Assembly (NCBI GenBank): GCA_020284085.1
Contig: JACEVL010000804.1
Location: 595,501-659,500, forward strand
Length of the DNA: 64,000 nucleotides
Reading direction: 5' to 3'
Origin: Aporrectodea caliginosa
Taxonomy: Eukaryota; Annelida; Clitellata; Crassiclitellata; Lumbricidae
Made by a program: the position numbers and the translations under genes. Every line of letters begins with the position of its first letter. The stretch's first letter is position 1. The notes below the pieces were generated by a model. That model was given only the letters and a program-made list of their open reading frames with translations, did not search any database and was not told the origin of the DNA. Positions 35,830 to 47,365 of the stretch are shown here, piece by piece.

Positions 35830-38800
35830 CTCCATCAAACGCAGACATAATTATGTGTGAATGGAAACGGATAAAGAGCCTAAAGCCGTTGCTGTTTTAT
35901 TAATATTTACGGTGTCCTAAACTGTTAAACTGAAATTTATTTATTTCAAAACAGACCAGTAAAGCGCAAAGTTATCTCCAAACAATGAAATCAGCTAAGA
36001 CATACATAGTTTCAGTGAAAGAGAAATTTACCGGAAAATCCTTGCAAATGTGTCGAAACAAAACTTCCTACTCGCCCAGGTAAAAAGATAAGCGCAAGAG
36101 AGATAAACGGGAAAAGGAAGAACCTTAATTCTTCCTTAGAGATGGAAAGAGCGAAGGAGAGGTTATATAATCTAATGATTCGTGCATGTGTGTGTTTATT
36201 TCTTGGAGGCCTTCATATGGCACCTTAATCCACCTCTCAAGGTAGGTAAGCTTAGTAAGTGGAGATAGGCATGCTTCAGTTTTCTTGATGAAACAGAGGA
36301 CATGGCAGATAGACAGGTGAAGATATAAGAGACAAATAGCGGTACAAAAGAGAGAGGATGAGTAATCCCAACAGTAACAGAATAAGCCGTTTATGTATTT
36401 TTTTAAGCTGGGTCGATAGAGACAAGAAGCGAAGCTTTGAAAGAACTGCAGTAGGTGGACATAAACCTGACACGAAAACTTGAAGCCTCTGTTCAAGTTT
36501 ATCGAATGAGTCCTTCCCTTTTGTTGCTATGCATGTCTGCAAAATGGCAGCTGGATTTAGCAAACTGAATGGTCACTCCTTAGAGACACGGACTATGAGA
36601 TCTGTATGCATGTACGTATCTATGTATGTAAATACATGTATGCATGTATGTATGAATGTACATGTATGCATGTATGTATGTATGCATGCATGCATGTATG
36701 TATACATGTATGCATTCGGACTTTTATCAAATGCATTTTTGAAATCCTCAAGGCGTCATAAACACATGGCTGTGCAAGGGATCAGAACAGGTGGTGTCTT
36801 AGAATCCCTAGAAAAGTAACTTGTACTGAATTAAATTGACAGCTCGAATGTCGTGTGGAAGACTTTTCAAAAGAGATGGACCAACTTAGGAGAGTACTAT
36901 ATATAATTATAATATGCATATGTATATATATGTATATATTATATAGGTATATATATACGTGCAATATATATGCTTCCAGGCATTTATGTCGTCGAAGCAA
37001 AGCAGCTGGATGTAGCCGCGGGATGGCCACTCCTTAGAGACACGGCCAAATGCGATATATCCTCCTTACAGGCATTATAGGCCTCCTTAGTGCAAATCTG
37101 ATTGCGTCTATCAAAATCAATGCATTGCTCGTCTCCAGGCATTGCGGTTGCTAAGCGCTTCTGCAAAAGGCGATTGCAGCGCATCCTGTTTGCTCTATAA
37201 TAAGATTGACGCTAAGACAGCCTACTTGGTGCTGGGGTTAGAGTTCAGTATAAGATTGGGTGAGAACAGTTTTAACGCTTCGTAGGCACTATATAAATGT
37301 TGCCAGGGCATTAAATTGTCTGTTCGTAATATTCGGCAGTGTGGTTCACTGGTTGGGGTCGGTTGCACTGAAAGATGGACCTGTTTACCTCAGCCATGGA
37401 TTTGCGCTAAGCTCCTTGCTAAGCGATTAGCGCGGATTAGTCGGTTACTTCGAACGGGAGGGTAGAGAAGAAAAGAGGGGAAGACATGGATGAGAGGGAA
37501 TAGGAGGAAGAGAGGAAGAAACTAGAGGAAGAAAGATGAGAAGATAGGGAAGATAGGGAAGATAATGGAAGGATGAAGACAGAAAGTGGAGGAAAGAGAG
37601 GAGATGGGAGATAGAGAAAAGACGGAGGAGAGACAGAGACAGAGACAGAGAGACAGAGACAGAGACAGAGACAGAGACAGACAGACAGAGAGAGACAGAC
37701 AGAGATACAGACAGAGACAGATAGAGAGACAGAGACAGAAACAGAAACAGAAACAGAAACAGGCAGAGACAGACGGAGGGTGCATGGGGCCACGTTGTCC
37801 AGCGGTTTACGACTGAAGACGCCAAGGCGTCTCTACCGGCAAATAGGATTACGTCTACGTATAATCGGATTGAATTAATCCCTATTTAGGGCAATTGAGG
37901 CAGAGACAGAGGGAGGCAGAGAGACAGGTTAAGCCAAAGAGGCAAGGAGGGATACAGAAAGTGGGATACAGCCACAGATACAAAGAAAGAGGACCTGCAG
38001 ATTGCAAAAACAGATACTGGAAAGACCAAATGGAGGAGAAGGACAGAGACAGAGAGACAGACAAAAGCGTACAAAGGAAGAGAGGACCGGAGTCATTGAA
38101 CTACTGATTAATGAAAGATGCAAAAATATAGACAAGTAGTCAATCAATCAACCAAAGAAAAAAATAATCGTATAATCACGAAAACAATAAATTAAAATGA
38201 GCACGCAGTGAACAACGGAAACCCCATAGGAAAGAACCGTTCCGATAACAGAGGTCACCCAATCACGATCATTCTGCAACCAACTGAGTAAATCATAAGT
38301 AAGAGTTCCGTGAGTAATGTCAGTAATAACAATCCTAACTTTGTATACCAAGGTATCAGGCGTTTTCTATTCAGTAAGCATAGCATATCACACGTAAGTA
38401 GGCCTGCTCTATGTCTAATTACAAGGTAATAGCAGCGAAGAGAGCATTAGTGCTTTAACGACACTGAGCGTACAGAAGGCAAGTTTTTAATTTATTTTTA
38501 AACTGATACAGCAGTTGCTCGTTAGTTAAGTCTGTTGGTAACGTATTCCAGCAAATAATATTGGTCCATAAATTCTGAAAGTGTGTTGTCTAATCGTGGT
38601 ATGTATGCTAATTTGGTGATACTAAGTCTTAGAGGAACGCGTATGGTGAATGTGAATTTCTAAATTTTTACAAAACCATCGATTGAGTAATAAGAGCAAA
38701 TGGAAACTCTACATAAATAAGCCACTTGAAACTTATTGGTACTTTCAAATGGCAATATTCCCAGGCTTATGAATAAATTTGTTGTATGGCTCTATAACGT

Positions 38801-38885
38801 ACGTTACATAGTCCTATAATTCACTGGACAACAAATTTAAAAAAAGTCATGTTACTGAAATGAAATTAGTCAGTTCTTATCAATT
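35830..38885. other. Low-complexity and featureless stretch
   Basis: Contents seen: TATG repeats (36600-36715), an AT-rich tract (36895-36975), two copies of GGYCACTCCTTAGAGACACGG (about 36571 and 37025), and (GACAGA)n (37625-37770). A LINE-like GCACTATATAAATGTTGCC lies near 37285. No gene is recognised. Confidence 0.5.
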
Positions 38886-39036
38886 TGTATGTGCTGAACA
38901 CGAATATGACAGTGAAATTGCAGAATTGGCTCTAGTTTTTTGTAATCTCAAATGAAGTAATTTTATATCGCACAATGCATTCCAATAGTGATACACTTAG
39001 GCCTACGGTTAATATTTGTAAAAACCAGGTCATAGA

Positions 39037-40734
39037 CTAGTTCTTAGATTTTTTTGCCTGTCTCTTGTACAGCTGTTCGGGAGCATCTCTGCGGAGTGTC
39101 CAGCAGTAGTCAGCCAACATTGTAGTGGACCATTTTCCCTGGTACCTTTGCTCCATTGTTGCGATATCTTGATGAAAACGTTCGCCATGTTCGTCACTAA
39201 CCATACCACAGTTGTCAGGGAAGAAATCCAGATGGGAGTGAAGGAAATGCATCTTCAGAGACATATTGCAGCGAAATTTCTGGTACTGCTTGAGCATGTC
39301 TTCTACTAGTTCCTTGTAGTTTTCTGCCCTAACATTCCCCAGAAAGTCTGTAGACACTAGACGAAAAGCATTCCATGCTTGTTTCGCATCACCCTCCAGC
39401 AAGTTGTTGAAGCGGTCATCTTTGAAAAGTTCTCTAATCTGAGGACCCACGAAAACTCCCTCTTTAATCTTTGCTTCGCTGAGTCGAGGGAATTTTTCAT
39501 GCAGGTATCGGAAAGCTGGCGAAGTGCGGTCCATGGCTTTCACGAAGTTCTTCACCAAACCTAGTTTGATGTGAAGGGGTGGTAGTAGGATTTTGTGAGC
39601 CTCGACCAGAGCTGGGTGCTGGATATTCTTCTGTCCAACTGCCATGTTTTGTCTGGGAGTCCATTCCTTCCGCACGTAGTGCAACTCTTTTGCCCGACTA
39701 TCCCACTCACACAAGAAACACATATATTTTGTATATCCTTGCTGCAGTCCCATTAAAATGGCAACTACCTTCAAATCACCGCACAGGTGCCATTTGTACC
39801 TGTTATAGTCAATGTAATGCAGTAGCTGTTTTAGGTTATCGTATGTCTCTTTCATGTGGACAGCATGCGCTAATGGAATAGATGGAAGACGGTTTCCATT
39901 GTGCAAAAGCACAGCCTTAAGACTCAGTGTCGAAGAGTCTACAAAGAGTCTCCATTCTTGTGGGTCATGAGTGATCTGTAAGGCATTCATGAGGTCGTCA
40001 ATATTGGAACAGAATACCAGATTACCTTCCTTCATGAAGAAAGGTTCCAACTGCTGATGGCGCTTTCTATATGAAGTGATTGTGACATCTTCTTCTAAAA
40101 GATTCCATTGTTGGAGTCTTGATCCTAGCAACTCTGCCTTGTTTTTGGATAAGTCCAAATCACGAACAAGGTCATTTAGTTCTTCCTGTGTTATTCTGTG
40201 TGGGGTTGATGATGCACCACAGTGAAAATCGGGATCACTGCACGCTGACGGACCAGGAGAAGAACATGTCGGCTCACCCTTGTCCTCATCAGATGAATCA
40301 ACGAAAATATATTCTGCTGGAGGTTCTGGAATAGGAAGTCCATCACCATGTGGAACTGGTCTCAATGCAGACGGAATGTTTGGGTAGACTATTGTCGACT
40401 TCTTTTGCTTCGTTATTCCACCGGAAAGAGGAGGAACCAAGCAGAAGTAACAGTCATCTACGTGGTTGCTTTGCTCTCTCCACACCATGGGAACTGCAAA
40501 CGGCATTGATGGTCTTTTGCCATTCAACCACTGTGAAAGCTGTGTTGTACATGTAGCACAGCAAATATGCGGGGCCCATGGCTTGTTTTGGTCACCAACC
40601 TTGCATCCGAAGTAAGCATGAAATGCCTTCTTGACTTGAGAAGTGATAGGCCTACTTTTCTTCTGGTTGGCAAATGTCACTTCCCCACAAATGTAACAAA
40701 AGTTGTCCACAGTATTTACGCACTTCCGAGGCAT
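39037..40734 (-). CDS. Uncharacterised transposase-like protein, 565 aa, zinc-finger N-terminus, DDE-like core
   Basis: Single-exon ORF from MPRKCVNTVDNFCYICGE to a TAG at 39037. The start is the ATG at 40734; the open frame extends upstream but has no earlier ATG. I know this family as long, uncharacterised, multicopy proteins of arthropods and cnidarians that start with the same MPRKCVN. Visible: a Cys-rich N-terminal module (C13, C16, C44, C58, C59, C62, C95, C98), then an acidic/Ser-rich linker (about 145-178). The conserved core has FVDSS (D266), CGDLK (D320), CFLCEWDSRA (C339, C342), LPPLHIKLGL (H388) and SDEHGERFHQD (E515, E518, D523). The D266-D320-E518 spacing suggests an RNase H-fold transposase with an inserted CxxC...H knuckle; this is inference. 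Its TIRs at 38890 and 41215 support transposition. Alternatively it is a domesticated host protein. No stop or frameshift was found. Confidence 0.85.
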   Translation of the reverse strand: MPRKCVNTVDNFCYICGEVTFANQKKSRPITSQVKKAFHAYFGCKVGDQNKPWAPHICCATCTTQLSQWLNGKRPSMPFAVPMVWREQSNHVDDCYFCLVPPLSGGITKQKKSTIVYPNIPSALRPVPHGDGLPIPEPPAEYIFVDSSDEDKGEPTCSSPGPSACSDPDFHCGASSTPHRITQEELNDLVRDLDLSKNKAELLGSRLQQWNLLEEDVTITSYRKRHQQLEPFFMKEGNLVFCSNIDDLMNALQITHDPQEWRLFVDSSTLSLKAVLLHNGNRLPSIPLAHAVHMKETYDNLKQLLHYIDYNRYKWHLCGDLKVVAILMGLQQGYTKYMCFLCEWDSRAKELHYVRKEWTPRQNMAVGQKNIQHPALVEAHKILLPPLHIKLGLVKNFVKAMDRTSPAFRYLHEKFPRLSEAKIKEGVFVGPQIRELFKDDRFNNLLEGDAKQAWNAFRLVSTDFLGNVRAENYKELVEDMLKQYQKFRCNMSLKMHFLHSHLDFFPDNCGMVSDEHGERFHQDIATMEQRYQGKWSTTMLADYCWTLRRDAPEQLYKRQAKKSKN

Positions 40735-40765
40735 TACTGTTCTGTATTGTATCTTAATGGATAAA

Positions 40766-40840
40766 GTATTGTATTGTATTGTATTTGAACACTTGTTATA
40801 GCGCCTCAACCAGATTTGTATTCAGAGGCGCTCCCGACTA
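40766..40840 (-). mobile_element. LINE 3' end inserted in the transposon 5' UTR
   Basis: The minus strand reads GGGAGCGCCTCTGAATACAA, then GAGGCGCTATAACAAGTGTT and (ATACA)n tail units. It is the same 3' end as the other LINE copies. It lies between the TATA box and the ATG, in the same orientation as the gene. Confidence 0.75.
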
Positions 40841-40930
40841 AAGTAATAATAGCTAGTTTTATAAAACAGTAACTTAAACTGTCTCGCACAAAGTCTGTAA
40901 TATTGTAAATGCTCAACCGTTCCGACTCGG

Positions 40931-41012
40931 CTTTATATAGTACACTGCTGACGTCATCTTACGTCAGCAGCCGACTGGCTGTACTTTTACATTGCATCAG
41001 AAAATGACGTAA
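40931..41012 (-). promoter_or_regulatory. TATA box with palindromic CRE/ATF sites
   Basis: On the minus strand TATATAAAG (40939-40931) lies about 200 bases before the ATG. Immediately upstream a perfect palindrome occupies 40945-40970: arms CTGCTGACGT and ACGTCAGCAG around six bases. It contains TGACGTCA (40949-40956) and TTACGTCA (40959-40966). A third TGACGTAA is at 41005-41012. These match the CREB/ATF consensus. The expected start of transcription is near 40905. Confidence 0.6.
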
Positions 41013-41394
41013 TAAAAAAATGAACTGTGCATGATGTGTCCATGATGGGATTATGCAATGAGGTGGAATATTACATCATTCTATACTTATTTAGGATATT
41101 GTCGCAGTTCTACTGCATAAATTTACATGGTGAAACATAAGAAATGAACTATATGAAATATTTTTAAAACGAGAGCCAATAAAAACTTTTTATGGTTATA
41201 TTCGTGTTCAGCACACCAAGATGCTACACATTAGGGCCTTTTCCAGTCAGTAACGATTTCTATGTTGACCAGTGATATATAATGCGCATAATACATTTCT
41301 GAAGGGTTGTCAGACAAACCAATCTAGCACAATACTTACACGTAGTTGCCGAGATAGGATTGCAATGTGAGAGATAAGTAGGGATAGTAGAAAT

Positions 41395-41500
41395 TCACGA
41401 AGTCACGGAAGCCGTTAATTCCGTGATTTTCGGCATTTGCCGTGAATGCCGTTAATTTCCTCAAATGCCGTCAATTGCCGTGATTTTCGGCAAATTTGGT
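41395..41500. repeat. ~28-bp tandem repeat (GCCGTTAATTCCGTGATTTTCGGC)
   Basis: Three to four degenerate units of GCCGTxAAT and CCGTGATTTTCGGCA between 41400 and 41495, 180 bases outside the TIR transposon. Confidence 0.7.
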
Positions 41501-41596
41501 TAAATTAATGCAATACGAAATTCGGAACCGACATGTTTCGCCCCAGCGTCAAAGTGTAACAGACGAGAACTTGGTGCAATATGTAATGATGGTCTA

Positions 41597-42010
41597 CTAC
41601 TCTACTGTAACAATTGCAAAGTTAACTATGTGTCGACCGTTAACTCGTGTCTCGGTATTCTTTTGATATATTAAGTTAAAGGGAAGTGGACTATCAGACA
41701 TAACATTAGTGTCATCTGCGATCATGATAATTATTATAAAACTGACGAGGTGATATTGATGTCGTTCACGTATAACAGAAATAGCAGTGGGCCTAATATG
41801 GAGCCCTGTGGAACCCCACGATTTATAGCTAGTATACGTGAGTATACGTATAGACCCATTGTAGTGAACATACATGTATTGCCTTCTGTCCTTTAAGTAG
41901 TCCCCAAGCCAGGCCAGACACATGCCTCCTCTCTAACCGCCTTGAGCCGTGGGTCTACCAGGTTTACCACCATCTTTCCAAAGTTTCATAACGATCCACC
42001 TCGATAGACT
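41597..42010 (-). pseudogene. LINE reverse transcriptase relic
   Basis: The minus strand reads LAWLGDYLKDRRQYMYVHYN, then (frame-shifted) GVPQGSILGP at about 41793-41820. IADDTNVMSD follows, the catalytic ADD box with both Asp present, near 41695-41725. Motif order is that of CR1/L2-group RT. Frameshifts disable it. Confidence 0.8.
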
Positions 42011-44285
42011 CCATTTTCGGCACGGACGATGTTTTTACGAGAGGCATTAGCGACGCCATGAGGTTCTCGGCAAGTGCCTCAATAAAACACCCTTTTGTTA
42101 GGCCTAGATCATCTCGTCTCTGTCAATCTTCGGGGACTCTTTTTTAGGAATATTTATTCGTAATAATCCTCACGTTTATGTCATATCGAAAAATGTCCGT
42201 TAATATCAAAAGAATATCGAGATGCAAGTTGCTAAACCTTCTTTTTACGTCGAATTAAGTAATAATCTTCATCAGACCAAACTCCGAGTTTACCACTTCA
42301 TTGGCTGTCACGTTTTAGTCAGAGAAATACAAAGACTTTGGGTTTGATGGAGAGCAAAATCGAGAGAAACACATAGGTAGTTGGTTTTATAGGCCTACAG
42401 CGACGGGGAACGCAAGTCTGTAAGACGCTCAGAAATGAAGGCGGTTAAAGCAGAAATTTAAGTAAAGACAATCGGCAACTGTGTCCCATTACTGCGCAAC
42501 CGAAATGCGTGGACATGCAGAAACCTGCACACAAATCAAAACAAATAATGGAAAGGGGAATAAACCACACAGTAACAGGAAGGTAGAGAATAATTTCGTA
42601 GAAAAAGTAAAAGTAGCAGGTTAAATAAAAATGCAGCTGTTTAGAAAATAAACCTTGGCGTGATAGGGATTGGCTTCACTGAAGACAGGAAGAGAATTGG
42701 AAGTGTCAGTTGCAATGAAAGCGAAGAGAAGCGATACATTATGAGGAAGAATGTAAAATGAAAGGCCGACTCAGCAACTATGACAGGCATACGGATGAAC
42801 GAATTGAAAGACAAGACTCATAGACAGAAACACATGCAGACAAAGAGCGAGAGATAAGGATATTCACGATCACAGACAGACATACGAACAGACAGACACT
42901 GTTGTTTTTCTCAAGATATGAGAAGAACGGAGCGGAAGATATATAGAAGGAAACTTGAATGGCTTCGAGTGCGTCTTTGATTGAACCATTACTTGGAGAA
43001 AAACCGCCGTTGTTTGTATGACATCCACTCAGCTCCGCTTCCAGCACCCACCCAGGGACGACGCCACTCCTCCGTTTTTTTGTCCAAGGAGGACGTTCCC
43101 TTGATGCTTCCTGTCGTTGCCACAAGTCAGGGAATACGTCAACATGACGTCTCTTTTATCTAATTGTACAGACGCGCTGGCCGAAGCCGGCGCAGTGGAT
43201 CGTAAATTTCCCATTTTCCAATTTCATGAATACCTGATCCGTCCTCTGGCCTCAACACGATTCATCTGACGCTCTGCTTTTGCTTCGTCCATTCAGACCC
43301 GTCCGAAGAACACAGTCATGTAAGGAATCTCTGCGCAAATCAGTCTTCTCATATCTGCCACATCCATGGCCACTGCCGAACCCGACTCCCTGCACAGACT
43401 GAATATATCCGCTCGTCGGAATCGCTCGTTGCGTGTCAGAAGTCGCATAGAATCGAAACTAATGCGCTGTCAAATTGAACATTTGGGCGTTGCTATGGCT
43501 GAAGTTGAAGGCTGATTCTGGACAGCGAGCCACGTCATTGTAACGAATCTTGACAGAGGAGGTCGTTGAAGTAATCAACCCCAGATCCTGATAAGCATTA
43601 TAAATGCGAATGCTAATGCAGATGAAGTCTTGACGCTGAGCGTCAGAAGTGTGTTGGATGTGTGACTGCTGTTGAATTTTGAATTCGGTAGGCAGTTAAG
43701 TTATTACAAAGATAGGTAGGCAGCTAAGTTGGTAATACGTCAGTAATTCATAGAGGTGTAGGGAGGTATGCGTTGGTGAGTACATGTAGGTTAATAAGTT
43801 ACTAGGTAATAGGTAGGTCCTTATTTTGTGTTTGGCAGTAAAAAAAGGGATATAGTCCAATGGACAGGAGCGAACTGGAAAATGCATCTCAATTTGAAGA
43901 CACTCAAAACCAGTGGATTGACAATTTCTTCTAATTTGTGAATAATCTTGATAGGTTAGTGCGTAGACTAGACAGGTCCGTCAGTCGGTTGTCAGAATAG
44001 ACGTAAAGCAAGATATCCACGGTATCTGTTGACAGACAGGTTTAAGATGGCACTTCGCATCTGCAGAACTTACAGCTTTATAATCCTGTGAAAATTGCAC
44101 AACTGATGATGAATTGAATCGCCTCAGGGATGCATATTATTCGGCTTATTTGCAAGACTTGCAGGGCTTATATGGAGATCGCACAACACAAGAATAGATT
44201 CATCTCACATTGTTCGGCATAATTCCAATATAATTGGCAGAATTTTGCGAGTATTTATACAATGTATACATGTACCTTATACCCT
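42011..44285. other. No recognised feature
   Basis: A few short ORFs exist (for example MATAEPDSLHRLN at 43365, about 50 codons), but none is recognised. A weak GACA-rich tract lies at 42820-42900. Confidence 0.4.
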
Positions 44286-44288
44286 TTT

Positions 44289-44545
44289 TGTATTGTATTG
44301 TATTGTATTTGGCCATTTATAAAGCGATTCTCACAGCAAAAGCCTTTGAGAAGCGCTCCCAGTCCGAGCAACCACGAGGGAAAAGGTAGGATTTTAGTTT
44401 AGAAAGAGACGAGGAAAGACTACCAGAAAGGATGGCGGAGCGGACCGATGGAGGAAGTCCATTCCACAGAGAAGGACCAATGCAGGCGAATGATCTGGAT
44501 TGAGCCATCGCAGTCCTGACACGAGGAACAAACAGGTCAAGCCCA
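44289..44545 (-). mobile_element. LINE C-terminus and 3' end with (ATACA)n tail
   Basis: The minus strand reads SRSFACIGPSLWNGLPPSVR and LSKLKSYLFPRGCSDWERFS. Then a stop and the 3' end (GGACTGGGAGCGCTTCTCAA, TCGCTTTATAAATGGCCAAA) are followed by (TACAA)n. The coding part is intact over about 60 codons, so this is one of the younger LINE ends. Confidence 0.8.
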
Positions 44546-44554
44546 TCAGAGGAT

Positions 44555-45060
44555 CGACTAGTCTCTAGACTGGTCCAAACTAACCTAGACTAGTCTAGAC
44601 CAGACTGGTCCAAACTAACCTAGACTAGTCTAGACCAGTTATTCTCAATCATTTTGCCTACGGAGCACTTTTGATCTGAACATTTTGACGGAACCCCGAT
44701 CTAGACAAAACATATTCTGATATACGTAGCGCCTGCGATTCAGACCAATTAATGACACAGTCTGAATAGCTGAATTCTGTTTTATAGATTAGAAATTATT
44801 TCAAAGGAAATTTTCCCACGGAATCTTTGTCTTCACCTCGGAGTCGGATTTATGATTTAGCAACATAATCAGACAAACTTTTATCCAATTTTCTCACAGA
44901 ACCTTGTCTTTCCCTCACGAACCCTAGGGTTTCGGGGAACACATTTAACGAAACTCTAGTCTAGACTAAACTAGTCCAGGCTAGACTTAGCTGGACTAGA
45001 GTAGACCAGTCTAGACTAGTCTAGTCTAAACTAGATTAGACTACTATAGACTAACACTGA
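44555..45060. repeat. CTAGACTAG palindromic repeats flanking a MITE-like segment
   Basis: CTAGACTAGTCTAGACCAG-type units occur at 44555-44640 and again at 44950-45060. The DNA between starts CAGTTATTCTCAATCATTTTGCC, and resembles hAT-type MITE ends (CAGTGGTTCTCAA), but no matching right end was found. Confidence 0.65.
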
Positions 45061-45297
45061 CTGAATGAACAATGGCAAATGACAATTAATCAAGCATTGT
45101 GATCAGCAGTCGGAAACCTAAGTCCGGTTAATGAAGAGGCCTTACACGACTGGCGATGTGACTTCCCGTGTGTTTTCGCTTTTAATTATGTTTTATTCAG
45201 ATGTTCAGATTGTCAGCATAGTATGGCGACTGTTGATTTATTACTGATGCGATGTGACCTTATTACGTGTCATAATTTCATAAATCTCAAAACTGTT

Positions 45298-47213
45298 TAG
45301 GGGAACCCGAGGCAAGCTGGCCGGTGGGGCAAGTTGGTTGTGCGGTCCTGTGAGTTCACGGGGAGGTAGTGAAAAAGATTATAGTACTTCTTAAGGTCGA
45401 GGCCATATGTGTTGACTTATATGATTATATGAATTTTCGCTGCGAATTTTTGTGGATTTTTTCCTGAATAAAAGGTAATTTTACATCTTAAACAAACTTA
45501 TTTCGTTAAATGTTCAATTCTCTATATATCGCAAACTATAGGGACTAAACATGTGAAATTTGTACAATGTTTAGCGCAATTTTTGTGGCATTGAACGGCA
45601 TGTTGCTCATGGTTGAAATTATTCACGTTGTCTCGCGATATGTGGTTTTAGAAAAATTATCTACTGGGGCAAGACGGTTGGGGCAAGTTGGTTGCTTCAA
45701 CCAACTTGCCCCTTGAAGCAACCAACTTGCCCCTCACTGTTATTTTGTGTTATGTTATCATTAAGCCTATAATGACAATCTTATAGGGCCTAACTATTAT
45801 GTATTACATCTTGAGACCAAAGTCTAAAGAAATGATCTGCTGAACAGGAATCCAATGTAATGTCTTTTTACAAGGGCTATTGTGTTCATATCTTGATGTA
45901 GGCCTATTTGCTACGACTCTAACCAAAGAGAACTATCCTGAGCGTCTGTAGATTGGACTTTATGTTGCCAATACGAATCAAGTTATAGTCATCATCAGAT
46001 ATATGACACCTAACTCTGCGCAAGTCACTAATATGCATGTGTGACAAATTAAAATACGAGTAACTACGAACATAGTTGGTAAAGGACTTAGTAGATTTAA
46101 AATGACACCCAGGTTATTCTTGAGCAGAATCACCAACTCAGTAAGTGAGCCTAGTGAGTCTCCTAGTTTCAAACATTTAAACATAGACGTCTTAATAATA
46201 GCTGGCCATGATTTAACTGTTCAAACTTTTTCAGTTCCAGTGGAGTGACCAGCAGCAGAAATTTTCATGTTTTACTGATATTGAGGTGGAGCTTAGTAGT
46301 CACAATATAAGACTTCCCTCCAATGGACAACAGCTATGCGGAAGCGATTACAAGATAAACTGTCAAATGAATTTAAGTATCATCGCTTAAAAATGATACC
46401 CTAGTGAATGACTGCCAATTTATGTACCTAGTGGTGTGAACAAGCGAGCAAAACGCTGAGCCCTAAGTGACACCATGCATTAGTAAAGCCTTGGAAGGAA
46501 ATGCCATACTGACTAAGTGCAGGGACATAATTAAGTCTTATATATGTTGGAAACCAATTCAGTGTAGGCCTAATGTTCAGAAACCCAAAACAATGTTGAT
46601 TTCAATGCAAAAAAGTGGATGGACACACCATCAAAGGCAGGATAAGTCAAGAGGAACAAGTGCTGTCACCTTACTCTTATCCATTGCGCAATCTATTAGG
46701 CTACTTTGATGATGATGTGCCTCGTTTTTTAATTAAATAAACCTTCTAAAGGTGAACGGAATCGACACTTTACAATTTTAAGTTTATGACTTGACTTACG
46801 ACTCTCATTTATGTAGGGCCTGTATTCGTTGTTGTTGATGATTATTGTTTATTATTAACATGATCACTACTATAATATCGCAGGATTAGGCCTATAATTA
46901 ATAGGCCTATGTATTACAATAAACCAACTTGTGTTAACAGCAAGCCACTTGAACGAAGGGTATATCCATCTTGCCCCATTGGTGCATCCAACTTGCCCCA
47001 TGGACGGGGCAAGTTGGTTGTTCTGACTCATTATTTTCTTCAGTGATTATTACTTTTTTCTTAATTATGTAGGATAAATCTTTTATGTAGTATGAATAAC
47101 AATTGATATAGCAATGTTTTGGTATAAAACAAATTCTGCTGATAACAAGCCATCATGTTTAAATTAGGAAAATTGTAAACACCAACCAACTTGCCCCGCT
47201 TTCCCCTACATAA
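45298..47213. mobile_element. 1.9-kb TIR element with internal GGGGCAAGTTGG motifs
   Basis: The left end is TAGGGGAACCCGAGGCAAGC. The right end, reversed, is TAGGGGAAAGCGGGGCAAGT. A TA at each border could be the target duplication. GGGGCAAGTTGGTTG recurs near 45333, 45680 and 47014, and in reverse near 45712, 46968 and 47185. At 45680-45733 two 21-base arms form a near-perfect palindrome. No transposase of its own is seen; a LINE relic is inserted inside. Confidence 0.7.
45960..46570 (-). pseudogene. LINE reverse transcriptase relic nested in the TIR element
   Basis: The minus strand gives LNWFPTYIR (RT motif before GVPQGS), then a decayed GVTxGS at about 46445-46475. An SDDT (ADDT-like) motif follows near 46390, and NNLGVI plus DLRRVRCHISDDD near 46000-46110. 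The order fits an L2/CR1 RT. It is heavily frameshifted. Confidence 0.6.
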
Positions 47214-47365
47214 AATACAAGCTCATTACTTAATCGCACACTTCATAATTAGGTCACTGAGGCAAATACCGTAGGTTGAAAAGGCGTTTTTTAAGCCCGT
47301 TTGAAACTATTTATACCTATGCAGCATCTGGAAATGACGTCTGCTCAACAGTCGCTAGTGAAATA

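Larger units (their letters stand above)
38890..41215 (-). mobile_element. Autonomous-looking TIR DNA transposon, 2.3 kb
   Basis: TGTGCTGAACACGAATAT begins at 38890, and its perfect reverse complement ends at 41215. After 17 diverged bases on each side a second matching block follows, ATTGGCTCT (38925-38933, and 41172-41180 reversed), then GTTTT. The equal spacing makes chance unlikely. The element contains one intact ORF on the minus strand with its own TATA/CRE promoter. No target duplication was identified, so the exact outer boundary could lie a few bases further out. Confidence 0.8.

Noticed and set aside
40735..40809. Upstream extension of the 565-codon protein to a TTG at 40809
   Set aside because: It is encoded by the LINE tail insertion and has no ATG. 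Known relatives begin with MPRKCVN.
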